Below the pieces are notes generated by a model that saw only the letters and a program-made list of their open reading frames with translations, was not told the DNA's origin and made no database searches. From contig NZ_OY782038.1 in assembly GCF_963677575.1 (NCBI RefSeq), forward strand, positions 4,281,501 to 4,345,500: a stretch of 64,000 nt of DNA, written 5' to 3'. The position numbers and the translations under genes are program-made. The DNA is from an uncultured Draconibacterium sp. Its GTDB lineage: Bacteria; Bacteroidota; Bacteroidia; Bacteroidales; Prolixibacteraceae. The first letter of the stretch is position 1. Each line of letters begins with the position of its first letter. This document shows, piece after piece, positions 1-8,444 of the stretch.

Positions 1-365
1 AAGTTGGTCTGGAAGATGCAAAAGAACTGGCTAAAAATGGTTGTAAACTATTGGCCGAAGCATCGAATATGGGATGTACTGCCGATGCTGTCGACTATTT
101 AAGCGAAGCAATGGATTATGCTCCGGGTAAAGCAGTAAATGCCGGTGGTGTTGCTGTTTCAGGCTTAGAGATGTCGCAAAACAGTATGCGTATTAACTGG
201 CCACGCGAAGAAGTGGACGAGCGTTTAAAGGGAATTATGAAAGCGATTCACGAAACGTGCGTTAGTTATGGCTCAAAAGGGAAAAAGGTTGATTATGTAA
301 AAGGTGCCAACGTTGGCGGTTTTGTTAAAGTGGCCGAAGCGATGCTGGCACAGGGAGTTGTGTAG
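1..365 (+). CDS. gdhA: NADP-type glutamate dehydrogenase, C-terminal part (5' end outside window)
   Basis: The reading frame is open from the left edge (codons in phase with base 3) to the TAG at 363-365, so only about the last 120 residues are present. The segment has the VNAGGVAVSGLEMSQNS stretch followed by a helical tail ending KVAEAMLAQGVV, which is characteristic of the hexameric Glu/Leu/Phe/Val dehydrogenase family, especially the GdhA type. The enzyme interconverts 2-oxoglutarate plus ammonium and glutamate in the cytoplasm. NADP preference is assumed from the subfamily; the coenzyme-binding region is outside the window. No downstream gene is close enough to share its transcript. Confidence 0.88.
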   Translation, partial: VGLEDAKELAKNGCKLLAEASNMGCTADAVDYLSEAMDYAPGKAVNAGGVAVSGLEMSQNSMRINWPREEVDERLKGIMKAIHETCVSYGSKGKKVDYVKGANVGGFVKVAEAMLAQGVV

Positions 366-366
366 C

Positions 367-533
367 CTTGTGTTGTATCAAGCCTGCCCTAACGGCCCAA
401 GTTTTGTCCTTTTTAATTTTTACTCATCATAAAAAGATTCACGTAGCTACGGCTATGCTTACTTTTTTTGATCTCCTAAAAATCAAAAAATGACTGCAAC
501 TTAACCGTTATTGCAGACATGACACAACACGAG
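367..533. repeat. MITE-like element with 14-bp imperfect terminal inverted repeats
   Basis: The ends CTTGTGTTGTATCA (367-380) and TGACACAACACGAG (520-533) are inverted repeats of each other at 12 of 14 positions. They bound about 167 bp of non-coding, AT-rich sequence directly after gdhA. Inside are a GTAGCTAC palindrome and a CTGCAA/TTGCAG pair (494-516). There is no ORF and no obvious target duplication. A small non-autonomous mobile element is one reading; a structured 3' untranslated region is another. I see no second copy in this window. Confidence 0.35.
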
Positions 534-563
534 TTAAGAATTACTTAAGATTGATAAGATAAA

Positions 564-600
564 AAACATCCGTTCTGTTTTTGGGCGGATGTTTTATTTT
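564..600 (+). terminator. Rho-independent terminator-like hairpin between gdhA and tatD
   Basis: AAAACATCCG (564-573) pairs perfectly with CGGATGTTTT (587-596) across a 13-nt loop, and T-rich sequence follows. It is placed to end transcription from gdhA. The rest of the gap up to 802 holds only a weak promoter candidate for tatD (TACATTTG at 690-697, with no well-spaced -33 box). Confidence 0.6.
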
Positions 601-802
601 GTCCGCGATTCAGCGATGCTGCAAACCCGGAAAGTGAAAATTTAATTTTTAGGTAAAGTTGAAAAGAAGGTAAGGAACAAACACTTTTTTACATTTGTCG
701 GCAATTAAGGCTTAATTGTCTGATTTTGCAGACTATTAATAGTGATAAATAAAGGATAGATAGAAAAACAGGCAACAGTTAGCTTAAGGTAAAAATACCT
801 AG

Positions 803-1567
803 ATGTTAATAGATACGCATTCTCATATATATTCAGAAGATTTTATTCACGATCGGGACGAAGCATTAAAGCGTGCTGATGAGAGTGGAATCAAAAAAAT
901 TATATTACCGAACATTGATTCCGGCTCTATAAAACATATGCTCGATCTGGCCAGGGCTTATCCAAATTTATGTTTTCCGCTTATTGGTTTACATCCAACT
1001 TCGGTAGAAGAAGATTACGAAGAGGAGTTGGAGGCTATTGAATACTGGTTGCAACGAAGTAAATTCTATGGTATTGGCGAGATTGGTATCGATTTGTATT
1101 GGGAAAGCAAATATGAGCAGGAGCAAAAGGAGGTTTTCCGCTATCAGATACGTTTGGCAAAAAAGTTAAACCTGCCGATTGTAATTCATGTGCGCAATTC
1201 TTTCGATCAGACCTACGAAATTGTAAAGGAAGAGCAAGATGGAACGCTGCGTGGCATTTTTCATTGTTTTAACGGATCGGTTGAGGAAGCACAAAAAATT
1301 ACAGAACTCGGATTTTTGCTTGGAATTGGCGGAGTTGTTACGTTTAAAAACAGCGACCTCGACGAAGTAATAAAAGAAATTGATCCGCATCACCTTGTTC
1401 TCGAAACCGATTCGCCTTACCTGGCACCGGTTCCAAAAAGAGGAAAACGCAACGAGAGTTCCTACCTTATTCATGTAGCACAGAAAGTTGCTGAGGTTTA
1501 CCGTTTACCGCTTACTCGCATTGCCGAAATAACCACCACCAATGCCCGTAATTTATTCGGAATTTGA
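803..1567 (+). CDS. tatD: TatD family metal-dependent deoxyribonuclease
   Basis: A 254-residue protein of normal length for the TatD/YcfH/YjjV hydrolases, which are TIM-barrel enzymes with two divalent metals and 3'-5' exonuclease or DNase activity in the cytoplasm. Visible metal-site motifs in order: DTHSHIY near the N-terminus, GEIGID, HVRNS, HCFNG and LETDSPYLAP near the C-terminus. The ATG at 803 puts the DTHSH motif at residue 4, as usual for the family. ansA starts 28 nt downstream, so the two are probably co-transcribed. The natural substrate is not known from sequence. Confidence 0.9.
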   Translation: MLIDTHSHIYSEDFIHDRDEALKRADESGIKKIILPNIDSGSIKHMLDLARAYPNLCFPLIGLHPTSVEEDYEEELEAIEYWLQRSKFYGIGEIGIDLYWESKYEQEQKEVFRYQIRLAKKLNLPIVIHVRNSFDQTYEIVKEEQDGTLRGIFHCFNGSVEEAQKITELGFLLGIGGVVTFKNSDLDEVIKEIDPHHLVLETDSPYLAPVPKRGKRNESSYLIHVAQKVAEVYRLPLTRIAEITTTNARNLFGI

Positions 1568-1595
1568 TAACTTGCAGTCCTAATTAAAAACTGCA

Positions 1596-2639
1596 ATGAC
1601 CACGAGGACAGCCAAAAAGACTTCTATATTAATAGTATATACCGGAGGTACCATTGGTATGGTTCAGGATGCCAAAAATGGTGCTTTGAAACCTGTAAAG
1701 TTTGATAAGATTCAGGAAGTAGTTCCTGAGTTGAAGAAGTTTGATTTTATTATAAAGACCATCACTTTTAATCCGGCTCTCGACTCTTCGAACATGAATC
1801 CGATTTCGTGGATTAAAATTGCCAAAACCATTGAGCGTCACTATAATGCATACGATGGTTTTGTGGTTCTGCACGGAACTGATACAATGGCTTATACCGC
1901 TTCGGCACTAAGTTATATGTTCGAGAATCTGGACAAGCCAATCATTTTAACCGGATCGCAATTACCCATTGGTGTAATTCGAACCGACGGAAAAGAAAAC
2001 CTGATAACTGCCGTTGAAATTGCGGCCGGAAAAGTCCAGGGAGAATGTCTGGTTCCCGAAGTGTGTATTTATTTTGATTTTAAATTATACCGGGGAAATC
2101 GCACTTTAAAGCGCGATGCCGAATTATTTAGTGCCTTTCGTTCGGTAAATTATCCGGCTCTGGCGGTTGCCGGCATAGATATAAAATACAGCATTGAGTT
2201 TATTCATTATCCTGAAAATAAGGGGATTTTAAAGGTTAATACCGATTTTGACGACAATGTGGTTATCCTGAAAATATTTCCGGGAATCAACCAGAACGTT
2301 TTTAATTCGGTAATGAATACTCCGGGGTTGAAAGGTGTTGTACTTGAGACTTTTGGCTCGGGTAATGTACCTACCTCGCGTTGGCTGATAAATGCTATAA
2401 AACGCGCAATAAAACGTGGTATAGTGGTATTGAATGTTACGCAGTGCCAGGGCGGAAAGGTTGTTATGGGGCAGTATCAAACAAGTGTTGAGCTACTTAA
2501 CGCAGGAGTTGTTTCGGCAAAAGATATGACCACCGAAGCCGCAGTTACAAAGTTGATGTTTTTGCTCGGGCAAGGCCTTAAACCGGACGAAATCAAAATG
2601 TACCTCAATAAAAGTCTGCGTGGGGAAATTAGTGAATAG
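1596..2639 (+). CDS. ansA: Type I (cytoplasmic) L-asparaginase
   Basis: A 347-residue protein with the two asparaginase signatures: YTGGTIGM near the N-terminus (with the nucleophilic Thr) and HGTDTMAYTASALSYM further in. The Lys motif region and the C-terminal ETFGSGNVP stretch are also visible. It has no signal peptide, which fits type I, the low-affinity housekeeping enzyme that hydrolyses asparagine to aspartate and ammonia. It lies 28 nt after tatD and is followed by a tRNA gene on the same strand. Confidence 0.92.
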   Translation: MTTRTAKKTSILIVYTGGTIGMVQDAKNGALKPVKFDKIQEVVPELKKFDFIIKTITFNPALDSSNMNPISWIKIAKTIERHYNAYDGFVVLHGTDTMAYTASALSYMFENLDKPIILTGSQLPIGVIRTDGKENLITAVEIAAGKVQGECLVPEVCIYFDFKLYRGNRTLKRDAELFSAFRSVNYPALAVAGIDIKYSIEFIHYPENKGILKVNTDFDDNVVILKIFPGINQNVFNSVMNTPGLKGVVLETFGSGNVPTSRWLINAIKRAIKRGIVVLNVTQCQGGKVVMGQYQTSVELLNAGVVSAKDMTTEAAVTKLMFLLGQGLKPDEIKMYLNKSLRGEISE

Positions 2640-2710
2640 CAAAGTTTTTTTTTCACAATTTTTTATTAATTTGCAGCCCTCATTTTTGGGAGGCCACGCC
2701 AGAAAATATT

Positions 2711-2798
2711 GGAGAGGTGCAGGAGTGGCTGAACTGGCACGCCTGGAAAGCGTGTGTACCCCGAAAGGGTACCGAGGGTTCGAATCCCTCTCTCTCCG
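2711..2798 (+). tRNA. tRNA-Ser (anticodon GGA)
   Basis: An 88-nt cloverleaf. The acceptor arm GGAGAGG pairs with TCTCTCC (one G-T pair). The anticodon loop CTGGAAA carries GGA, reading UCC/UCU. A long class-II variable arm is formed by GTACC-CCGAAA-GGTAC, and the T arm GAGGG-TTCGAAT-CCCTC is perfect. The discriminator is G at 2798, and only CA of the CCA end follows in the DNA. Class-II shape plus the GGA anticodon identify serine. Confidence 0.95.
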
Positions 2799-2935
2799 CA
2801 AAAATGAGTCGTTCTTTAAAGAAGAAACAAGCTTTTAATCAGGGCATGTTTTTTGTGGGACAATGGATTAATTATTTAAAAAATCAATACAAAAACAAAT
2901 TCAAAGAGATTATTAATTAAAAATTCAAATCAATT

Positions 2936-3745
2936 ATGAAAAGACTATTCGCGTTAATAGCCGTATTTGGGATGCTGTTTTTTATGGCATCGAATGTAGC
3001 GCTTGCTCAGGAGGAAGAAGCAGCTGCCACAGAAACTGCTACTGAACAAGTAGAGCAAACATCTGCTGCAATAGCTGAAGAAGATGCAGCGGCCGCTGCA
3101 GAAGAAGGAAAATCACTTCACAGTCAGTTAAAACAAAAATTTATTGAAGGTGATCCTACTTTCATGAGTTTCGTATTGGTAGCCCTTATTTTAGGTCTTG
3201 CCTTTGCAATTGAAAGAGTTCTTTACTTAAATCTTGCAACCAGCAACACTAAAAAACTATTGGCTAATGTTGAAGAGGCATTAGAAAGTGGAGGTGTTGA
3301 AGCTGCAAAAGAAGTATGTCGTACTACTCGTGGCCCTGTTGCAAGTATTTTCTATCAAGGTCTTGATCGTTTTGATCATGGTATTGATGTAGTTGAAAAA
3401 ACTGTTATTTCTTACGGTGGTGTTCAAGCCGGTCTTTTGGAAAAAGGATTAAGCTGGATTGCACTTTTCATCGCTTTGGCTCCAATGTTAGGTTTCATGG
3501 GTACAGTAATCGGTATGATTGGCGCTTTCGATTCAATTCAGCAAGCTGGTGATATTAGTCCTGCTCTTGTGGCTGGTGGTATTAAAGTGGCCTTGATTAC
3601 AACTGTTTCAGGTCTTGTTGTTGCGATGATTCTACAGATTTTCTATAACTACTGTGTAGCTAAAATCGATGGTATTATCAATAACATGGAAGATGCTTCT
3701 ATCTCTTTGTTAGACTTGTTAGTAAAACATAACATGAAAAAATAA
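2936..3745 (+). CDS. exbB: MotA/TolQ/ExbB family proton channel protein with signal peptide and Ala/Glu-rich linker
   Basis: A 269-residue inner-membrane subunit of a proton-driven motor. Residues 1-25 look like a cleavable signal peptide (ending ASNVALAQ). An acidic Ala/Glu-rich stretch follows to about residue 58, then the first core helix. The conserved pair of C-terminal helices includes the ALAPMLGFMGTVIGMI segment and VAGGIKVALITTVSGLVVA, the hallmark of the MotA/TolQ/ExbB domain. It starts an operon with a four-helix protein and two ExbD proteins, 12 nt before the next gene. Such systems energise TonB-dependent import or envelope tasks across the outer membrane. Which TonB or Tol partner it serves is not shown here. 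Confidence 0.88.
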   Translation: MKRLFALIAVFGMLFFMASNVALAQEEEAAATETATEQVEQTSAAIAEEDAAAAAEEGKSLHSQLKQKFIEGDPTFMSFVLVALILGLAFAIERVLYLNLATSNTKKLLANVEEALESGGVEAAKEVCRTTRGPVASIFYQGLDRFDHGIDVVEKTVISYGGVQAGLLEKGLSWIALFIALAPMLGFMGTVIGMIGAFDSIQQAGDISPALVAGGIKVALITTVSGLVVAMILQIFYNYCVAKIDGIINNMEDASISLLDLLVKHNMKK

Positions 3746-3757
3746 GGAGTTTAAGAA

Positions 3758-4216
3758 ATGAGTAAAACAGGAAAAATAGTTACTATAATTTTGTGGGCTC
3801 TACTCATTGTTTCAGTTATTCTTATTGTTTCATTGATTGCTAATATTGATGAGAATGATAATGACCCTACAATGTTAAGCTGGGTAAATACCAATATTAT
3901 TTGGGCCTACATCCTTATAGCTATTGGTGCCGGAGCTGCAATCCTTTCTGGACTGTTCCATATGTCCACCGATAAGAAAGCTGCAAAGAACGGAATCATT
4001 TCCCTAGTGTTTTTAGGAGTAGTTGGGGGAATTGCTTATTTGCTGGCTTCACCGGAAATTCCACAATTTGCTGGTGTTGATACGTTTTTAGCAGATGGAA
4101 CCTTAAATGAGAGAGTAGCAAAATTAACAGACACTGGTTTGTATGCAACATATATTCTTATAGGATTGGCAATATTGTCGGTTGCATCATCATCAGTAAT
4201 GCGTTTGTTTAGATAA
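3758..4216 (+). CDS. Conserved-looking four-helix membrane protein in exbB-exbD operon
   Basis: I do not recognise a named family. The 152 residues contain four clear hydrophobic segments, at about 7-30, 45-68, 78-97 and 128-148, with a short polar loop between helices 3 and 4 that ends in an acidic stretch (ADGTLNERVAKL). It lies 12 nt after exbB and 33 nt before the first exbD, all on one strand, so it is very likely made with the channel. An accessory or stabilising subunit of the motor is an inference from position only. Confidence 0.75.
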   Translation: MSKTGKIVTIILWALLIVSVILIVSLIANIDENDNDPTMLSWVNTNIIWAYILIAIGAGAAILSGLFHMSTDKKAAKNGIISLVFLGVVGGIAYLLASPEIPQFAGVDTFLADGTLNERVAKLTDTGLYATYILIGLAILSVASSSVMRLFR

Positions 4217-4249
4217 GTTTAATCGTAGAAAAAAACAGGAAAAAAAATT

Positions 4250-4822
4250 ATGGCTAAGAAAGTACCTGAAATACCGGGCTCATCGTTGGCAGATATTGCA
4301 TTTATGTTGCTGATCTTTTTCCTGGTAACAACTACGATGGACGTTGACAGCGGTCTTCGAAGAAAACTTCCACAATGGGTTGATCCTGACGAATTGAAGG
4401 ATCAGAATAATGAAATCAACGAAAGGAATATCTTTGTTGTGCTCGTGAATAAAAATAACGACCTGTTAGTAGAAGGTGACTACGAACAAATTGAGAATCT
4501 ACGTGAAAGGGCAAAAGAATTTCTGGCGAATCCATACAATGCTGATAATTTGCCTGAGAAAGAACCAATGGAGATACCATACTTCGGACAAGTAATGGTA
4601 ACCAAAGGGGTGATTTCTTTACGAAACGATTTAGATACTCAATATGGAACCTATCTCGCTGTTCAAAACGAACTGGTTGCTGCCATTAATGAATTAAGAG
4701 ACGAGTTGGCTAAACAACAGTTTGGTAAAGCATATGAAGATCTTGATGGTGATAAACAAGATGCCATCAGAAAGATTTATCCACAGAAAATTTCTGAAGC
4801 TGAACCAAAAGGTAAAATTTAA
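4250..4822 (+). CDS. exbD: ExbD/TolR family biopolymer transport protein (first copy)
   Basis: A 190-residue protein with one N-terminal transmembrane helix, SSLADIAFMLLIFFLV, that carries the membrane-embedded Asp (residue 15) expected to take part in proton translocation. A large periplasmic domain of about 150 residues follows. That domain is longer than in E. coli ExbD (about 140 in total) and has a charged central part and a Lys-rich end. It partners the ExbB at 2936-3745 and is followed after 11 nt by a second, divergent ExbD, so the motor probably contains an ExbD heteromer. Confidence 0.85.
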   Translation: MAKKVPEIPGSSLADIAFMLLIFFLVTTTMDVDSGLRRKLPQWVDPDELKDQNNEINERNIFVVLVNKNNDLLVEGDYEQIENLRERAKEFLANPYNADNLPEKEPMEIPYFGQVMVTKGVISLRNDLDTQYGTYLAVQNELVAAINELRDELAKQQFGKAYEDLDGDKQDAIRKIYPQKISEAEPKGKI

Positions 4823-4833
4823 AGGAATAGATT

Positions 4834-5304
4834 ATGAGCAAGTTTAGAAAAGATGATGGAAAGGGAACTCCCGAGATATCAACAGCATCCTTACCTGATA
4901 TTGTGTTCATGCTTCTGTTTTTCTTTATGGTAAGTACAACAATGCGTGAGGTAACACTAAATGTAAAAATGCGCCTTCCGGAAGCTACTGAATTAAGCAA
5001 GCTGGAAAAGAAATCTTTAGTAAGTTACATATATATTGGTGAGCCTCTACCTGCTTTTCAAAAAACGTTTGGTAAGGCCCCGCGTATTCAGTTGAACGAT
5101 CAATTTGCATCAGTTGATGAAGTACAGGATTTCATTATTGCTGAACGCGAAGCCAGAGATGAGGCTGAACAACCATTTATGGTTACTTCATTGAAAATTG
5201 ATGAGAATACAAGAATGAGTATTGTAGGTGATGTAAAGCAGGAGCTGCGTAAATCGGCTGCACTTAACATAAACTACTCGTCAAGAAAGAAAGCTGAAAG
5301 ATAA
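4834..5304 (+). CDS. exbD: ExbD/TolR family biopolymer transport protein (second copy)
   Basis: 156 residues: a short cytoplasmic N-terminus with Lys and Asp, then one helix beginning LPDIVFMLLFFFMVST with the conserved Asp at residue 22, then a periplasmic domain. It is clearly related to the upstream ExbD in the helix but differs strongly in the periplasmic part, so the two are likely to be distinct subunits rather than a recent duplication. It is the last gene of the operon; a strong hairpin with a T tract follows 17 nt after the stop. Confidence 0.85.
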   Translation: MSKFRKDDGKGTPEISTASLPDIVFMLLFFFMVSTTMREVTLNVKMRLPEATELSKLEKKSLVSYIYIGEPLPAFQKTFGKAPRIQLNDQFASVDEVQDFIIAEREARDEAEQPFMVTSLKIDENTRMSIVGDVKQELRKSAALNINYSSRKKAER

Positions 5305-5321
5305 TTCATTGAATTATATAC

Positions 5322-5352
5322 AAAAAAAGGGAAGCATTTGCTTCCCTTTTTT
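5322..5352 (+). terminator. Rho-independent terminator after exb operon
   Basis: AAAAGGGAAG pairs with CTTCCCTTTT around a CATTTG loop, and more T residues follow. The A-run on the left lets it also act on the minus strand for the convergent helicase gene. Confidence 0.8.
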
Positions 5353-5387
5353 TGTTGCTCTTATTTTGAAATTGCTTTTTTTCATTC

Positions 5388-6710
5388 TTATTTCCTTCTT
5401 TTCTTCCGCTTCTGACGAGCTTTTGTTCTCGCAAATTTATCTTCGAACGAACGTTTTGAAGAGCCTTTCCTTTTTTTCTGGTGGAATGCTCCCTGGAAAG
5501 TAGGATCGTCTATTTTGCGCTGGCGATCAATTTCGCGTAACATATCCTGGTTTTCTTTGAACTCCGATTCGGCCACTTCAACTTCTTCCGGCAAGTCCAG
5601 AAGTTGAATTTCCTGGCGCATCAAACTTTCAATCTTTTTCCAGTGCCACTCTGCCGGCGGATCGATTAGAGTGATAGCATCACCTTTATGTCCGGCACGT
5701 GCAGTTCGCCCGATTCGGTGAATATAGTCGTCGTAATCATTCGGCAAATCAAAGTTTATAACGTGGCTCACCTGGCTCACATCCATACCACGTGCCGAAA
5801 CATCAGTAGTAATAAGTATACGAACCTCGCCATTTTTAAACGCCTGGATAGAATTAATACGCGAGTTTTGAGCTTTGTTTGAATGGAGAATTCGTTTTTC
5901 TCCTTCCGCTTTCCGCTGAACCACTTTGTAAACGCCCTCAGCATGTTCTTTTGTTTTTACAAAAATTACCACACGTGTAAATTTCTCTTCATCCTCAAGA
6001 AGGTACTTGATAAGATTTAGCTTAGTACGGTAATTCGGAACCCGGTAACAAGTTTGTGTAACCTGCCCAACCGGAGTTGCCGATGGTGCTACTTCCAGTT
6101 TATCATAGTAGTCGAGAAATTCCTCTGCCAGTTTTTCAATCTTTTCTGAAAAGGTAGCTGAGAACAACAGGTTTTGTCTACGCGATGGAATAATCTCCTG
6201 TAACTGCTTGATTTGAGGCATAAATCCCATATCCAACATACGGTCGGCTTCGTCGATTACAAGGTATTTTACCTTTTTTAATCGCAATGCTCCAACCTGG
6301 TATAAATCCCACAGTCGACCTGGTGTGGCAACAAGGATATCGATGCCCGGCTCCAGCAAGGCAGCATGTTTTGTCCAACCAATACCGCCAAATACTGCCG
6401 CATGGCGTAACTCCGAGTAACTTGTTAATTCTTCAATATCTTCACCAACCTGAATCGAAAGTTCGCGTGTAGGAACAAGGATTACAACACGTGGATCAAC
6501 TCCTTCAGGCTTTTTCAGCCGTGTAAGCAAGGGAAGAAGGTAAGCAGCAGTTTTTCCGGTTCCGGTTTGGGCTACACCAACTATATTCACCCCCGAATTA
6601 ATTTGAGGAATAGCTTTTTCCTGTATGGGCGTTGGCGTAGTAAACCCAATATCGTCGAGCGATTTTAATATCGATTTTGCAACTTTTAAATCTTCAAAAG
6701 TCTTTTTCAT
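5388..6710 (-). CDS. DEAD-box ATP-dependent RNA helicase
   Basis: 440 residues with the ordered motifs of a DEAD-box helicase: the Q-motif region FTTPTPIQEKAIP, motif I AQTGTGKTAAYL, motif Ia PTRELSIQ, motif II VIDEADRMLDMGF, motif III SATFS, and motif VI HRIGRTARAGHKG. The RecA-like core is followed by a strongly basic tail (about residues 410-440, rich in Lys/Arg) likely to hold RNA. It fits the RhlE-type group used in ribosome assembly and RNA turnover. It is transcribed toward the exb operon terminator and lies 61 nt after dprA on the same strand. Confidence 0.9.
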   Translation of the reverse strand: MKKTFEDLKVAKSILKSLDDIGFTTPTPIQEKAIPQINSGVNIVGVAQTGTGKTAAYLLPLLTRLKKPEGVDPRVVILVPTRELSIQVGEDIEELTSYSELRHAAVFGGIGWTKHAALLEPGIDILVATPGRLWDLYQVGALRLKKVKYLVIDEADRMLDMGFMPQIKQLQEIIPSRRQNLLFSATFSEKIEKLAEEFLDYYDKLEVAPSATPVGQVTQTCYRVPNYRTKLNLIKYLLEDEEKFTRVVIFVKTKEHAEGVYKVVQRKAEGEKRILHSNKAQNSRINSIQAFKNGEVRILITTDVSARGMDVSQVSHVINFDLPNDYDDYIHRIGRTARAGHKGDAITLIDPPAEWHWKKIESLMRQEIQLLDLPEEVEVAESEFKENQDMLREIDRQRKIDDPTFQGAFHQKKRKGSSKRSFEDKFARTKARQKRKKRRK

Positions 6711-6771
6711 TCTATGAAATTTAAAAAACAGGATTGTCTGTTTGGCTGCAAAATTAGAAAATTAAGCCGAC

Positions 6772-7875
6772 TTACCTCAATTTGTACATTTTACCGGGTA
6801 GGGCAAGTACAATGTTTTTAAACTCAAGGTTTAGTAACATTGCAGAAATACGGCTTACAGGAAGTTTTATTTCTGCAGAAATCTGATCGATAAAAAGATC
6901 GCCTTGTGCTTTTAACAGGTCCACAACTTTTTGTTCTTCGGGATTTAAATCGATAAACAAACTTGACTGTACGGCGTCAACTTTATCAGTTTTTTCCCAG
7001 CCCATAAAATATTCCAGATCATTTATCCCTTCAATTAGAGTTGCTCCGTTATCTCTGATCAGCTGGTTGCAACCTTTCGAATAAGTGTCGCCTGCGCGAC
7101 CGGGAAAGGCAAATACATCGCGGTTATACGATGATGCAATGTCGGCCGTAATTAACGAGCCGCCTTTCTTGGCCGACTCCACCACAATTGTTGCATCGGC
7201 CAGCCCGGCAATAATACGGTTGCGTTTAATAAAGTTGGCCGGGTCAATTTTTGTATTGCTCGGAAAATCAGTAACAATGCCACCACATTCCAACATCTTT
7301 TTTGCCGTTTGTTTGTGTATTGCCGGGTAAAGCGTATCGAGGCCATGAGCAATTACACCAACCGTAGGTAGATTGTTGTTCAGTGCACAACGGTGGGCTT
7401 GTACATCAATGCCATAGGCCAGACCGCTAACGATTAGAATATTGTATTTTCGTTCGGCAAACTCGCGGCAGAGATCATCTACGATTGACCGACCGTATTC
7501 CGTGGCATTGCGGGTTCCCACAATGCTGATTACCCGTTCGGTATCAAGATTCATTTCCCCTTTTGTGTAAATAATAAGCGGAGCGTCAACACAGCTTTTT
7601 AATCTTCGCGGATAAGTGGCATCAGTATAAAAGTGAATGTCGATACTGTTTTTATCAATGTACTCCAGCTCTTTTTCAGCCTTTGGTAGTACATTGTTTT
7701 TCTTAATCTGGCGGGCATACATTTCTCCAATTCCGGGAACTTTTGTTAACGCTTTGGCCGATTGCGAAAAAACACCTTCGGCGCTGCCAATGTAAGCAAC
7801 CAGGTTGCGGGCAAGAATGCCTCCAATGTTGGGTAGCATCGAAAGTGCAACTTTGTATTTAAGGTCATTATTCAT
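6772..7875 (-). CDS. dprA: DNA processing protein DprA
   Basis: 367 residues: an N-terminal helix-hairpin-helix-like part with VPGIGEMYARQI, then the Rossmann-like DprA domain with the motif VSGLAYGIDVQAH and the region GVIAHGLDTLYPAIH, and a C-terminal winged-helix domain (about 300-367). DprA binds incoming single-stranded DNA and loads RecA during natural transformation. Most Bacteroidota carry it, so its presence alone does not prove competence. It lies 19 nt after the PH-like membrane protein and upstream of the helicase on the minus strand. Confidence 0.92.
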   Translation of the reverse strand: MNNDLKYKVALSMLPNIGGILARNLVAYIGSAEGVFSQSAKALTKVPGIGEMYARQIKKNNVLPKAEKELEYIDKNSIDIHFYTDATYPRRLKSCVDAPLIIYTKGEMNLDTERVISIVGTRNATEYGRSIVDDLCREFAERKYNILIVSGLAYGIDVQAHRCALNNNLPTVGVIAHGLDTLYPAIHKQTAKKMLECGGIVTDFPSNTKIDPANFIKRNRIIAGLADATIVVESAKKGGSLITADIASSYNRDVFAFPGRAGDTYSKGCNQLIRDNGATLIEGINDLEYFMGWEKTDKVDAVQSSLFIDLNPEEQKVVDLLKAQGDLFIDQISAEIKLPVSRISAMLLNLEFKNIVLALPGKMYKLR

Positions 7876-7894
7876 AAGAGCAGGGAGCTTTGGT

Positions 7895-8347
7895 TTAGGT
7901 TTTTATGATTGAATTTAACGATTCCTGAATACGTTTGCGGTCGTCGATAGTTAAGCCGGCTAGGCTTACTGTCGGGTATTCTGCTATTCCCCTATCGGTT
8001 TTAATAATCAGCGTTAAATCGGATAATTCCCCGAAAAACGAATTCTCGAAATGCACCTTTCTTAAGCGGCGTTTTTGAAATTCAATGGAATTATAAGCCT
8101 TGCCACTAAAACTTACCACTTTATAATAACGAAGAATAATTCGGTCTCCGTCGTCGGTAAATTCAATGTATTGATAATCGGCTACATGAAAATAAAGATA
8201 CCATGCCGAAAAAATGCCCAGTCCGGCCAGTGCATACATAACATGATCGAGTAAAAACAGCGCCAGAATACCCAGTGCAATTAGTATGGAAACCAGGAAG
8301 AATATTTTTTTGATTTTCGAAACCTTTTCAGTGTTTTGTATTGTCAT
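7895..8347 (-). CDS. Small membrane protein with PH-like domain (hypothetical)
   Basis: 150 residues. Two adjacent hydrophobic helices (about 12-55) follow a charged N-terminus, then comes a beta-rich soluble part (YIEFTDDGDRIILRYYKV, later LTLIIKTDRGIAEYP) resembling bacterial PH-like (DUF304-type) domains. I do not recognise a specific family. It is divergent from aroB (98-nt gap) and just upstream of dprA, so it is probably in one transcript with dprA. Function unknown. Confidence 0.7.
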   Translation of the reverse strand: MTIQNTEKVSKIKKIFFLVSILIALGILALFLLDHVMYALAGLGIFSAWYLYFHVADYQYIEFTDDGDRIILRYYKVVSFSGKAYNSIEFQKRRLRKVHFENSFFGELSDLTLIIKTDRGIAEYPTVSLAGLTIDDRKRIQESLNSIIKT

Positions 8348-8444
8348 CTTTCGTTATTAAATATCTAAAACTATTGGCGCGGGCAACCTTATAAAAAGGC
8401 AATGCTATTTTTATTGTAACTTTATCGCAATTTAGCAGCTACTT

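Noticed and set aside
2493..2920. Short ORFs crossing the tRNA-Ser gene on both strands (for example a minus-strand frame starting MRRERDSNPRYPFG)
   Set aside because: These are classical translations of a tRNA gene in wrong frames. The tRNA structure is complete, so no protein is expected there.
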